Shown here: positions 44,425 to 52,716 of the stretch, in pieces
Layout of the letters: each line of letters starts with the position of its first letter
Position numbering within the stretch: the first letter of the stretch is position 1
Source: Burkholderiales bacterium
GTDB lineage: Bacteria; Pseudomonadota; Gammaproteobacteria; Burkholderiales; JAEUOS01
Direction of reading: 5' to 3'
NCBI GenBank assembly: GCA_016790635.1
Contig: JAEUOR010000013.1
Coordinates: 124,001 to 188,000 of the forward strand
DNA: 64,000 nucleotides
Notes under the pieces: generated by a model
Told to the model about the DNA's origin: nothing
Databases searched by the model: none
Seen by the model: the letters and a program-made list of their open reading frames with translations, nothing else
Position numbers and translations under genes: made by a program

Positions 44425-44604
44425 CTATTTCAGACCCAGCTGTCGCTTGATCGCGGCGACCAGGCCTTTGCCCAACTCGTTCGTTCCATGCATCGGCAGG
44501 GATGACTGCCTGCCGCGGAGAAAAACCTTCAAATGCGAACCCTTGCCGGGTTGAAACGTGGCGCCCTGCTGCTCCAGCCACTATTTCATTTGCTTGGAGT
44601 TCAC
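44425..44604 (-). pseudogene. hicA: HicA toxin gene with in-frame amber codon
   Basis: The 60-codon frame directly upstream of hicB reads VNSKQMK, then TAG, then WLEQQGATFQPGKGSHLKVF and LPMHGTNELGKGLVAAIKRQLGLK. This is the HicA mRNA-interferase fold with its catalytic His in GKGSHLKV. The TAG at 44583-44581 (codon 8) is one base from AAG (Lys) and cuts off almost the whole protein. There is no good restart codon with a ribosome site after it. Most likely the toxin has been inactivated. Confidence 0.8.
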
Positions 44605-44713
44605 GCATCGATACTAAACAAAAGTGTTGTGTTTTCTAATGCTTCGTCGGCCGCGAGGGTGCGACGCGGTAAGACGGTTGGTGATTGGCGATTCGCGTGC
44701 CCGCGTGGCGGTG

Positions 44714-44752
44714 CGCGCCACTTAAAATGGCGCGATAATTTGCTTCGCGCCA
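44714..44752. promoter_or_regulatory. Triple alternating half-site operator upstream of the winged-helix/Phd gene
   Basis: CGCGCCA (44714-44720), TGGCGCG (44728-44734) and CGCGCCA (44746-44752) form two overlapping inverted repeats with 7-nt and 11-nt spacers, just before the ATG at 44767. GATAAT at 44734-44739 could be the -10 element. This looks like an autoregulatory operator for the winged-helix protein. Confidence 0.55.
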
Positions 44753-44766
44753 AAACAGGTTTCGCC

Positions 44767-45363
44767 ATGCCCAAACTACTCACATCGAAGGATCTCGATC
44801 TCGTTGCCGCAGCTGTCGCACGGGTGGCGGGAGGCGTCGGCATCAATGAACTTGCGCGCCAGCTCGCGTCGACGGTTTCGCGCCGCACCTTGCAGCGACG
44901 GCTTGCGGCGCTGGTTGAATCGGGCCGTCTGGTTGCTTCTGGCGCCGGGCGGGCGCTCCGTTACGCCGCCGTAACCGGCGGCGCCGCGCATCAGGTTCGT
45001 GAGCCGCCCGCAGCGGTGTACGGGCCCGGGGGCCGGCAGGCGATAGGTGCAGGCGGGCGGCTGGAGGCCTCCGGTCCAGGCCGGGGGCACCGATCCGCGA
45101 CTGATGTTGCGTCAACGAGTATGTCCAGCCAGGAGTTCGGCCAGGGCATCGCTCGCGCCAAGCGCGCGGCCCGGCGCGGGCCGGTCATCGTTCTGGACCG
45201 CGGCCGGCCCGCCTATGTGTTGCTGCAGCATTCGGCCTACTTGCGCCTGCTGGATAGGCCGCCTTCCATCCTCGAGATGCTGCATCTGCCGGGCGTGGAG
45301 GACATCGATTTCACGCCGCCACGCCTGGGGGACAAGCTCATCCGGCTGCCGGAATTTGGTTGA
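44767..45363 (+). CDS. Winged-helix domain joined in frame to a Phd/YefM-type antitoxin
   Basis: The 198-residue frame has two parts. Residues 1-70 form a winged helix (INELARQLASTVSRRTLQRRL, then AALVESGRLVASGAGRALRY) like that found in front of Fic-type proteins. After a Gly/Ala/Arg-rich linker, residues 119-198 resemble a Phd/YefM antitoxin (SSQEFGQGIARAKRAARRGP, then VIVLDRGRPAYVLLQHSAYLRLL). An ATG at 45121 could start the antitoxin alone. The stop overlaps the vapC start. It is either a genuine regulator-antitoxin fusion or a decayed wHTH gene running into an intact antitoxin. Confidence 0.7.
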   Translation: MPKLLTSKDLDLVAAAVARVAGGVGINELARQLASTVSRRTLQRRLAALVESGRLVASGAGRALRYAAVTGGAAHQVREPPAAVYGPGGRQAIGAGGRLEASGPGRGHRSATDVASTSMSSQEFGQGIARAKRAARRGPVIVLDRGRPAYVLLQHSAYLRLLDRPPSILEMLHLPGVEDIDFTPPRLGDKLIRLPEFG

Positions 45364-45776
45364 TGTTCCTGCTCGACACCAACGTCGTATCCGAATTGCG
45401 CCGCCTGGACAAGGCGCATTCCCGGGTGGCGCGGTGGGCGGAGTCGGTTGCCGCCGACGCTCTCTACATCTCCGTTGTCACGGTGCTTGAGCTTGACGTC
45501 GGCATTTTGTCGATGGAAAGGCGCGATCCGGCGACTGGCGGTCTCTTGCGCGCGTGGATGGAGACCCGGGTGTTGCCGAGCTTTGCCGGGCGCATCGTCG
45601 CGGTGGACTTGGAGGTCGCGCGCAGGTGCGCTGCCCTGCATGTGCCGGACCCGCGTCCGGAGCGTGATGCGCTGATCGCCGCGACCGCGCTGGTGAAAGG
45701 TCTGGTCGTGGTCACGCGCAACGATGGCGACTTTTCGCGTATCGCGGGGTTGCGTGTGGTCAATCCATGGTACTGA
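45363..45776 (+). CDS. vapC: VapC/FitB-family PIN-domain toxin
   Basis: This is a PIN-domain ribonuclease, toxin partner of the Phd-type antitoxin just upstream. The 137-residue protein has the full acidic set: FLLDTNVVSEL (Asp5), the Glu in TVLELDVG, ERDALIAATALVKGL and VVTRNDGDFSRI. It ends NPWY. The ATG overlaps the antitoxin stop (ATGA). It looks intact. Confidence 0.93.
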   Translation: MFLLDTNVVSELRRLDKAHSRVARWAESVAADALYISVVTVLELDVGILSMERRDPATGGLLRAWMETRVLPSFAGRIVAVDLEVARRCAALHVPDPRPERDALIAATALVKGLVVVTRNDGDFSRIAGLRVVNPWY

Positions 45777-45818
45777 CTGGAACGTATAGTTACTAATCAT
45801 TATTTTGATAATTGACTA

Positions 45819-45832
45819 TACAAAATATTGTA
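45819..45832. promoter_or_regulatory. Inverted repeat in AT-rich promoter of the AAA/DUF4143 gene
   Basis: TACAA-AATA-TTGTA is a perfect 5+4+5 inverted repeat 10 nt before the ATG at 45843, inside a short AT-rich patch containing TTGATA and TTGACT -35-like hexamers. It could be an autoregulatory site overlapping the promoter. Confidence 0.4.
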
Positions 45833-45842
45833 AACTGCCGCG

Positions 45843-47141
45843 ATGTCCCGATCCCTCCTGCCCAGGGGCGTCCTGCCGCGCTTCAGGCAGATGCTCGCAG
45901 CCGCGCCGGTGGTCGTGCTCGAAGGGCCGCGTGCGTCCGGAAAGACGGCCTTGGGCGAAATGCTCGAATCCGCCGGCCTTCTGGCCACGCGCGTCGACCT
46001 GGGCGATCCGACCCTGAAGGCCGCGGCAGCGGCGTCGCCCGCCTCGTTCATCGATAACCTGCGCGTCCCCGCGTTCATCGACGAAGCCCAGCTCGTGCCG
46101 GAACTGCCGCTGGCGATCAAGCGCCGCGTGGACCGCGAAGGCCGCGCGGGCATGTTTGTTCTGACCGGATCATCGCGCCTCGGGCGCGCCCAGCTCGGCG
46201 GTTCCGACCCATTGGCAGGACGCTCGCTGCGGCAACGTCTCTGGCCGATGACCCAGGGCGAATTGGCGGGCAATCCGGTGAATCTGGTGCCAACCCTGTT
46301 CGACCGCAAGCCACTGCCTGCCGCCCCCCCGGGCGCGCGCATCGGCAAGGCCGATCTGATCGCGCGCATCCGTCGCGGCGGGTTGCCGGGCATGGCCGGA
46401 GTCACGGGATCGGTCGAGCCTTTGCTGCGCGGCCAGTTGATGCAGGAATACGTGGAAGGCGTCCTGTTTCACGAAATCGGCAGGCGTCACGACCGCGCGG
46501 AGATGCTGCGCATGTTCCGGTATCTCGCCGCCAGCACGGCGCGAATCGCCAACTTGAGCGCGATCGGCAACGACCTCAAGGCCAGCCGCATCACCGTGGT
46601 CGAACGCCTCGCCTCCTTGGACGCGAGCTTTCTCCTGCATCAACTCGCCGGGCATCGTTCGTCCGAACATCGCACCTTGACGGCACATCCCAAGATTCAC
46701 GCCGTCGACTGCGGCCTTGCCGCATGGGCGGCCCGTCTCGACGACGACGCACCGCCCGCCGTGTTCGGCGCGCTCCTGGAAACCTTCGTGGTGGGCGAAC
46801 TGGCCGCGCAGGCGAGCTGGGCGTATCCCGGCGAAACCCTGCGTCATTGGCGCGACACCGCCCGCAAGCTTGAAGTCGATGCCATGATTCTCCATCCCGA
46901 CGGCAGCGCCATCGCGGTTGAGGTCAAGGCAGGCGAGGATGTTCGCCCCGACGACCTCAAGGGCTTGCGCACCTGTCTGGCAGCGACCGAAGCGAAGCGC
47001 GGTGTTGTCTTTTACAGCGGCGCGATGGTGTTGCAGTTCGAAGAAAACATCTGGGCGGTCCCCGTCACTTCACTGTGGACCGGGTTGATGGAGGAGCCGA
47101 GGCGTTCGACGAAACGGCGTGGCGTTGCCGCGCGCCTCTGA
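45843..47141 (+). CDS. ATP-binding protein, AAA_14 + DUF4143
   Basis: The 432-residue protein is a typical AAA_14/DUF4143 ATPase. Walker A is VLEGPRASGKTALGE at about residues 25-39 and Walker B is RVPAFIDEAQLVPEL near 75-88, with sensor LTGSSRL. The C-terminal DUF4143 (FGALLETFVVGELAAQ, then LEVDAMILHPDGSAIAVEVKAGE) looks like a nuclease-fold module with D and E-V-K residues. Such genes are common in variable regions and are suspected, but not shown, to act in defence or toxin-antitoxin systems. The last 77 nt overlap the convergent gene at 47065. Confidence 0.92.
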   Translation: MSRSLLPRGVLPRFRQMLAAAPVVVLEGPRASGKTALGEMLESAGLLATRVDLGDPTLKAAAAASPASFIDNLRVPAFIDEAQLVPELPLAIKRRVDREGRAGMFVLTGSSRLGRAQLGGSDPLAGRSLRQRLWPMTQGELAGNPVNLVPTLFDRKPLPAAPPGARIGKADLIARIRRGGLPGMAGVTGSVEPLLRGQLMQEYVEGVLFHEIGRRHDRAEMLRMFRYLAASTARIANLSAIGNDLKASRITVVERLASLDASFLLHQLAGHRSSEHRTLTAHPKIHAVDCGLAAWAARLDDDAPPAVFGALLETFVVGELAAQASWAYPGETLRHWRDTARKLEVDAMILHPDGSAIAVEVKAGEDVRPDDLKGLRTCLAATEAKRGVVFYSGAMVLQFEENIWAVPVTSLWTGLMEEPRRSTKRRGVAARL

Positions 47142-49431
47142 GCGCCCGCCAGACACGGGCCGGCGTCGCCGGCATGTCGATCTGCTCCGCGCCACCCTGG
47201 CGCAAGGCATCGCACACTGCATTCATCAATGCCGGCACGCCACCGGTGACGCCGGCTTCTCCTGCGCCCTTTGCACCCAGCGGATTGACGCTGGTCGGCA
47301 CCGGTGAATGCAGCGCGGTCACGCCGGGCGCGTCACCGGTCCAGCCGGCACGCGGCAGCGCGTAGTCGAGGTAGCCGCCGGTCAGGAGCTGGCCGTTCGC
47401 CTCGTCATAGGCGGCAACTTCGGAAAACACTTCGCCGAAGCCCTGCGCGAGCCCGCCGTGGACCTGGCCTTCGACGATCTGCCGGTTGACGACGTTGCCG
47501 ACGTCGTCGCAGGCGGTGTAGGCCGCGAGCGTGACTTCGCCGGTGACCGGGTCGATCTCGACTTCGGCGATATGGCAGCCGTTGGGGAAGGTGGCGCCGA
47601 AGCGGCCGCTGAAATCCGTGTCGAGCGGGTGGGGCGTTGCGCCGGCGTGTCGCGCGATCAGGTCGGCGAGCGCTACGCTTGTGCCGTCTGGTGCCCGGTA
47701 GGCGCCTTCGCGAAATGTCAGCTCTTCGGCTCGGACGCCGAGCAAGGTCGCCGCGGGTGTCCTGCCACGCTCGATCAAGGCTTCAGCGGCTTTCATGAGA
47801 ACGCTGCCCAGCGAGGCCAGCGAACGCGAGCCGGAGGTCAGGTTGCCTTCGAGCTGCGGCGCGGTTTCGGTGGAGGTGGCTAGGCGAATGCGCTCAACAG
47901 GCAGGCCGAGGACCGAGCCCACGATCTGGGCGAACGTGGTGGCGTGGCCTTGACCGTTGGACTGGGTGGCGGCGTGGATGAGGATGTCGCCGCTTGTCGT
48001 TACGCGCAGTTGCACGTTGTCCGCCGGCAGGAAGCCCGGGTTGGTCGCCTCGATGTAGCAGGCCATGCCGATGCCGCGCAGTCGGCCGCGCGTTTTCGCT
48101 TCTGCGCGCCGTGCGGCGAAGCCTGGCCAGTCGGCGGCATGCATTGCGCGCGTCTGTGCGGTTGCGAAGTCGCCGCAGTCGTAGGTCGTGTTGTTGGCGA
48201 GCTTGTAGGGGAAGGCCGTCGCGGGGATGAAGTTCTTCGCGCGCAGGGCTGCCGGGTCCATGCCGATCTCATGCGCGGCCGCGTCGACCAGGCGTTCGAT
48301 GGCGTAGGACATCAGCGGCCGCCCCGCGCCGCGGTAGGCGGCCGTCGGTACGGTGTTGGTGTAGGCCACCCGCATGCGCGCATGGGTGGCAGGGATGGCG
48401 TAGACGCCGGAAAGGCAGACGCTCGCGCCCAGGGTGTGGACGACCGGGCCGATCATGGTGGGGTAGGCGCCCAGGTTGCCGGTGAAGTCGAAGCGCATGC
48501 CGAGCATGCGGCCGTCCTCGTCCAGGCCAAGCTCGCCTTCGATGAGCGAGTCGCGGCCCTGCTCATCGGACAGGAAGGATTCCGAGCGGCTGCCCTGCCA
48601 CTTGACCGGCCGCCCGCAGTGCCGCGCGGCCAGGAGCACCGCCAGGTCTTCCGGATAGGCGTTGCTGCGCACGCCGAAACTGCCGCCCACGTCTTCGGCC
48701 AGCACGCGCACCTTGTCGACGGTCACGCCCAGGGTGCTCGCCAGCTGGCCGCGCATGTGGAAGGCGCCCTGTATGCAGGCGATGAGCGTATAGGTTCCCG
48801 AGCTCGCATCGAAGGCGCCCGCGCAGCTGCGCGGCTCCATGGGGCTCGCGACCACGCGAGGCAGGCGCATGCGCAGGCGCACGACCTTGTGGGCGCCGGC
48901 CAGGGCTGCGGCAGCAGCGTCCGGGGCACCGACGTCGATTTCGAAAGCGAGGTTGCCGGGGGCGGCGGCGTGCAGTCGTGGCGCGTCGGCGGCAAGGGCG
49001 GCCTGGGCTGCCACGACCGGCGGCAGGTCTTCGTAGGCGATCTCGACCAAGGCGGCGGCATCCTGCGCGGCGGCGCGCGACTCGGCCACCACGATGGCGA
49101 TGGCTTCACCCACGAAACGCACGGTGTCGCCGGCCAGCACGGGGCGTGGCGGGGCCATCAGGGACATGCCATTGCGGCCCTTCGCCGGCATGAAGTTCGG
49201 CAGCGAGCCGAAGCCGGCGGCCTTAGCATCACTGCCGGTGAGAACGGCCACGACGCCGGGCCGGGCCCGTGCCTGGCTCGCGTCCAGGCTCACGATGCGG
49301 GCATGCGCCCGGTCCGCGCGGACAAAGGCCGCGTGGGCCTGTCGCGGGAGCGTCCAGTCGTCGGCATAGCGGCCCCCGCCGGTCATCAGGCGCGCGTCCT
49401 CGAGGCGGCCGCGGCGCATCGCGTCGTTCAT
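47065..49431 (-). CDS. Xanthine dehydrogenase family molybdopterin-binding subunit
   Basis: This is the large, molybdenum-cofactor-carrying subunit of the xanthine oxidase family, which hydroxylates heterocycles, aldehydes or CO. The 788-residue protein has the N-terminal RLEDARLMTGGGRYADD, central EDVGGSFGVRSNAYPEDLAV, AYRGAGRPLMSYAIERLVD, QSNGQGHATTFAQI, and the catalytic-Glu motif GAKGAGEAG near residue 735. The FAD and iron-sulfur subunits are not next to it, which is unusual. It is the last gene of the operon with GMC oxidoreductase, isochorismatase-like protein and tryptophan dioxygenase; the start overlaps the GMC stop by 4 nt. Confidence 0.93.
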   Translation of the reverse strand: MNDAMRRGRLEDARLMTGGGRYADDWTLPRQAHAAFVRADRAHARIVSLDASQARARPGVVAVLTGSDAKAAGFGSLPNFMPAKGRNGMSLMAPPRPVLAGDTVRFVGEAIAIVVAESRAAAQDAAALVEIAYEDLPPVVAAQAALAADAPRLHAAAPGNLAFEIDVGAPDAAAAALAGAHKVVRLRMRLPRVVASPMEPRSCAGAFDASSGTYTLIACIQGAFHMRGQLASTLGVTVDKVRVLAEDVGGSFGVRSNAYPEDLAVLLAARHCGRPVKWQGSRSESFLSDEQGRDSLIEGELGLDEDGRMLGMRFDFTGNLGAYPTMIGPVVHTLGASVCLSGVYAIPATHARMRVAYTNTVPTAAYRGAGRPLMSYAIERLVDAAAHEIGMDPAALRAKNFIPATAFPYKLANNTTYDCGDFATAQTRAMHAADWPGFAARRAEAKTRGRLRGIGMACYIEATNPGFLPADNVQLRVTTSGDILIHAATQSNGQGHATTFAQIVGSVLGLPVERIRLATSTETAPQLEGNLTSGSRSLASLGSVLMKAAEALIERGRTPAATLLGVRAEELTFREGAYRAPDGTSVALADLIARHAGATPHPLDTDFSGRFGATFPNGCHIAEVEIDPVTGEVTLAAYTACDDVGNVVNRQIVEGQVHGGLAQGFGEVFSEVAAYDEANGQLLTGGYLDYALPRAGWTGDAPGVTALHSPVPTSVNPLGAKGAGEAGVTGGVPALMNAVCDALRQGGAEQIDMPATPARVWRALRGARQRHAVSSNASAPPSTRSTVK

Positions 49432-51056
49432 GCGTCCGCCCTGGCTGCAGCCAGCATCAGGTCGGCTGCTTTTTCGCCGATCATGATCGCCGCGGCGTTG
49501 GTGTTGGAAGCCGGGATGGTCGGCATGATCGAGGCGTCGGCGACACGCAGGCCCGGCACGCCGCGCACGCGCAGTTCCGCATCGACGACGGCCATCGGGT
49601 CGCTGCCCATCTTGCAGGTGCCCACCGGGTGGTAGGAAGGGAAGATGGTGGCGCGGATGTATTCGGTCATCGCGGCATCAGAGGCGATCTCCGGACCCGG
49701 GCGCAGTTCGCGCCGGGCGTATCGCGCCAGCGCCGGTTGCCGCGTGACGTTGCGGACGATCTTCATGGCCTTGAGGAAGGTCTGCAGGTCTTCGTCGGCG
49801 GTCAGGTAGTTGGTGCGGATCTCCGGCGGCGCGAGCGGGTCGGCGCTTCTGGCATGCACCGAGCCGCGCGAGGCCGGCTGCTGGTGCACCATGCCGATCG
49901 AGCAACCGGGGAACGGATCGAGCACCAGCTTCTTCGGGTTGCGCTCGTCGGGGCTGGAGAGGTGGTGCAGCTGCAGCTTGAGATCCGGCTGGGCGCGCAG
50001 CGGATCGGTCTTGGTGTAGGCGTGGGCCGTGGCGCCGGGCACGCTCATCAAGCCGTCGCGCTTCGCCAGCCAACGCAGGCCCATCCTGGCCTTTTCCCAG
50101 GCGCTGGGCATGATCTCGTTCAAGGTCTTGATGCCCTCGAGTTCCAGCATGAGGCGCGCCTGCAGGTGGTCGCGCAGGTTTTCGCCGACGCCGGGCAGGT
50201 GATGCCTGGTCTTGATGCCGAGGTTGCCCAGCCGCGCGCTGTCGCCGATCCCCGAGAGCTCGAGCAGCTGGGGCGACTGGATCGATCCGGCGGCCAGCGC
50301 CACTTCGCGCGCGGCCGTGGCGCTGCGAACCTGCCCGCCTTCATTCCATTCAACGCCGCAGACGCGTTGGCCGTCGAAGATGAGGCGCGTGACCTGCGCG
50401 CCGGTGACGAGGCGAAAATTGCCGCGCTTGCGGGCGGATCGGATGTAAGCCTCGCGAACGCTCCAGCGCAGCCCCCTGCGGGTCGACATCTGGATCAGCC
50501 CGCCGCCCAGGTAGTTTCCGCCGTTGGTGTCCGGGTTCTCGGCGATGCCTGCCTGGGCGCAGGCCTTGAGAAACGCGTCGCTGAGAGGGTCGCGCGGCCC
50601 GTATTCGGTGATGACGAGCGGCCCGTCGTGGCCGCGCACCGCCGGATCGCCCTGCGCATAGCTTTCCATGCGCTTGAAGACCGGCAGCAGGTCGGCATAG
50701 GCCCAGCCGGCGTTGCCCAGGGCGGCCCAGTGGTCGTACTCGGCCGGGTCGCCGCGCACCCAGAACATGCCGTTGATGTTGGCGGTGCCGCCGACGTTCT
50801 TGCCGCGCGGACAGAAGAGCGCGCGGCCGTTCACCCCCGGCGAGGGCTCGGTGTCGAAGCGCCACATGGCGCGACTCCCCACGACGATCTTGGCCACCCC
50901 GGTCGGGATGCGAATCCAAATCCAGGGGTCGTCGATGCCGGCTTCGACGAGCAGCACGCGATGCCGCGGGTTCTCGGACAGGCGACCAGCCAGAGCGCAA
51001 CCAGCCGAGCCGGCGCCCACCACGACGTAGTCGAACTTTTGTGCGCTGGAATCCAC
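49428..51056 (-). CDS. GMC-family FAD-dependent oxidoreductase
   Basis: This is a glucose-methanol-choline family flavoprotein of 542 residues. The ADP-binding GAGSAGCALAGRL is at about residues 14-26, with FCPRGKNVGGTANINGMFWVRG (the PS00623-type region) near 80-101, ALAAGSIQSPQLLELSGIG, and a C-terminal SYHPVGTCKMG containing the catalytic His. Members oxidise alcohols; the substrate is unknown. It is 9 nt downstream of the isochorismatase-like gene and overlaps the molybdenum subunit by 4 nt. Confidence 0.94.
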   Translation of the reverse strand: MDSSAQKFDYVVVGAGSAGCALAGRLSENPRHRVLLVEAGIDDPWIWIRIPTGVAKIVVGSRAMWRFDTEPSPGVNGRALFCPRGKNVGGTANINGMFWVRGDPAEYDHWAALGNAGWAYADLLPVFKRMESYAQGDPAVRGHDGPLVITEYGPRDPLSDAFLKACAQAGIAENPDTNGGNYLGGGLIQMSTRRGLRWSVREAYIRSARKRGNFRLVTGAQVTRLIFDGQRVCGVEWNEGGQVRSATAAREVALAAGSIQSPQLLELSGIGDSARLGNLGIKTRHHLPGVGENLRDHLQARLMLELEGIKTLNEIMPSAWEKARMGLRWLAKRDGLMSVPGATAHAYTKTDPLRAQPDLKLQLHHLSSPDERNPKKLVLDPFPGCSIGMVHQQPASRGSVHARSADPLAPPEIRTNYLTADEDLQTFLKAMKIVRNVTRQPALARYARRELRPGPEIASDAAMTEYIRATIFPSYHPVGTCKMGSDPMAVVDAELRVRGVPGLRVADASIMPTIPASNTNAAAIMIGEKAADLMLAAARADA

Positions 51057-51065
51057 GGCGAGGCC

Positions 51066-51725
51066 TCAGCTTGCGCGACCGGTGCTTGCCGCGCCGGCCC
51101 ATTCCGCGCGCACCTGGGCTGTGCTCGCGACATCGGCCCAGTCGCGCAAAAACGCGATCGAGCGTTCATGGTTTGCCTGCGCATAGGCCCCGCACGCGTC
51201 CTCGACGATCAGGGCGTGATAACCCAGCGCATTGCCGTGGCGGGCGGTGAACTCGACGCCGATGTCGGTGGCGAAGCCGCACAGGACGATGGTGCGGATG
51301 TTCTTGACGCGCAGGTGATGGTCGAACGGGGTGTTGAAGAAAAGCGAGGGTTGCTGCTTTTTCAGCACCAGGTGGTGCGGCGCCGGTTCAAAGCCGTCGA
51401 GCCACGCGACGTCCTCGCTGCCGGCCTGGAACATGGGCCGCAAGTCCTGCGGCCGCGTCACGCCCTGGCGGCGCATCATCCAGCGTAGCCACGGGCCGCT
51501 CATCTGGTCCAGGGGCGGGAAGTTGTGCTCGCTCCACGCCACCATCACGCCGGCGGCCTCCGCCGCGGCCAGCAGAGCCAGGGCATTGGTTCTCAGTTGC
51601 GCCAGGTTGCTGGCCTTGCCTGCCAGGCCCTTCTGGAAGTCCCACATCACCAGCGCCGTGCGGGCCGGGGCGATCAAGTCGGAGAAGGTTGTCGGCAGAT
51701 CGCGGAAATTGAGCGGGTCAGGCAT
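51066..51725 (-). CDS. Isochorismatase-like cysteine-hydrolase fold protein lacking the usual nucleophile
   Basis: The 219-residue protein has the isochorismatase fold: ALVMWDFQKGLAG with the first catalytic Asp, HHLVLKKQQPSLFFNTPF with the Lys, and LCGFATDIGVEFTARHGNALGY. In amidase-type members the last motif carries the Cys nucleophile (T-x-x-C-V); here it reads T-D-I-G-V, so Cys is replaced by Gly, as in the isochorismatase-like subset. The reaction is therefore probably not a Cys-dependent amidase. It lies 33 nt after tryptophan dioxygenase. Confidence 0.9.
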   Translation of the reverse strand: MPDPLNFRDLPTTFSDLIAPARTALVMWDFQKGLAGKASNLAQLRTNALALLAAAEAAGVMVAWSEHNFPPLDQMSGPWLRWMMRRQGVTRPQDLRPMFQAGSEDVAWLDGFEPAPHHLVLKKQQPSLFFNTPFDHHLRVKNIRTIVLCGFATDIGVEFTARHGNALGYHALIVEDACGAYAQANHERSIAFLRDWADVASTAQVRAEWAGAASTGRAS

Positions 51726-51758
51726 GGCAGGCAGGTTCCGGGTCGGGCGGAGGGGTTT

Positions 51759-52619
51759 TCAAAGGTGCGTCCTGAGACTCCAGATTTCCGGAAACAGCAC
51801 CACGTCCAGCATCTTGCGCAGGTAGGACACCCCGCCGGTACCACCGGTGCCGCGCTTGAAGCCGATGACGCGCTCCACAGTGGTCACATGGCGAAAGCGC
51901 CACAGGCGGAACGCATCCTCCAGGTCCATGAGTTCCTCTCCCAACTGGTAGAGGTCCCAGTGTCGGGCGGTGTCGCGGTAGACCGCGATCCACGCCGCCT
52001 CGACGGCATCGCTGGCTGCGTAGGGCAGGGTCCAGTCGCGCTCCAGGTGACTGTGCGGAATGGCGAGGCCGCGGCGCGACAGGAGTTTGAGGCTCTCGTC
52101 GTACAGCGACGGCGCGCGGTAGGCCGCGTCCACCTGCGCCAGGATGTCGGGCCGGTGCGCGTGCGGCTTCAACATCGCGGCGTTCTTGTTGCCCATGGCA
52201 AATTCGATGGAGCGGTACTGCCAGCTCTGGAACCCGGAGGACTGGCCCAGGTAGGGGCGGATGGCGCTGTATTCCGGCGGAGTCATGGTTGCCAGCACGT
52301 CCCAGGCGTGCACCATCTGCTCCATGATGCGCGAGACGCGTGCCAGCATCTTGAAGGCGCTGCCCAGTGCGTCGCTGCGCACGCTTTCGATCGCGGCCGA
52401 AAGCTCGTGCAGCATGAGCTTCATCCACAGTTCGGTCGTCTGGTGCTGGACGATGAAGAGCATCTCGTTGTGGTCGGGCGAGAGCGGCTTCTGTGCGGTG
52501 AGGATGCGGTCGAGCTGCAGGTAGTCGCCGTAGCTCATGCGGCCCTGGAAGTCGAGTTGTGCCGGTTCGCCCTTGATCACCTCCTCGGCGGATTTCGGCG
52601 CTGGGTCAGGGGTGCTCAT
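51759..52619 (-). CDS. kynA: Tryptophan 2,3-dioxygenase
   Basis: This is a heme enzyme that opens the indole ring of L-tryptophan to N-formylkynurenine, the first step of the kynurenine pathway. The 286-residue protein has the family landmarks [32 protein letters not shown] (with the distal-site His), [13 protein letters not shown], and [22 protein letters not shown] containing the proximal heme His. The start at 52619 gives the usual N-terminus; an ATG at 52655 is possible. No kynU or kynB is in the window; the downstream genes are unusual partners. Confidence 0.95.
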   Translation of the reverse strand: MSTPDPAPKSAEEVIKGEPAQLDFQGRMSYGDYLQLDRILTAQKPLSPDHNEMLFIVQHQTTELWMKLMLHELSAAIESVRSDALGSAFKMLARVSRIMEQMVHAWDVLATMTPPEYSAIRPYLGQSSGFQSWQYRSIEFAMGNKNAAMLKPHAHRPDILAQVDAAYRAPSLYDESLKLLSRRGLAIPHSHLERDWTLPYAASDAVEAAWIAVYRDTARHWDLYQLGEELMDLEDAFRLWRFRHVTTVERVIGFKRGTGGTGGVSYLRKMLDVVLFPEIWSLRTHL

Positions 52620-52716
52620 GGGGTCGTAAACCGGTGCTCGCCGCAGCTTGCGCATGTGCGCAAGTGGTCGGGTCTGGTCGGATTCGTCATCAGGGCGAGT
52701 GTAGGCCGTACCGCAC

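Noticed and set aside
44408-44608. 66-codon open frame overlapping the hicA region in another frame
   Set aside because: It has no family resemblance, whereas the other frame matches HicA closely apart from the TAG; the open frame is a shadow.
44590-44766. Possible small gene between hicA and the winged-helix gene
   Set aside because: No frame with a ribosome site and protein-like sequence; the stretch is better explained as a divergent regulatory region.
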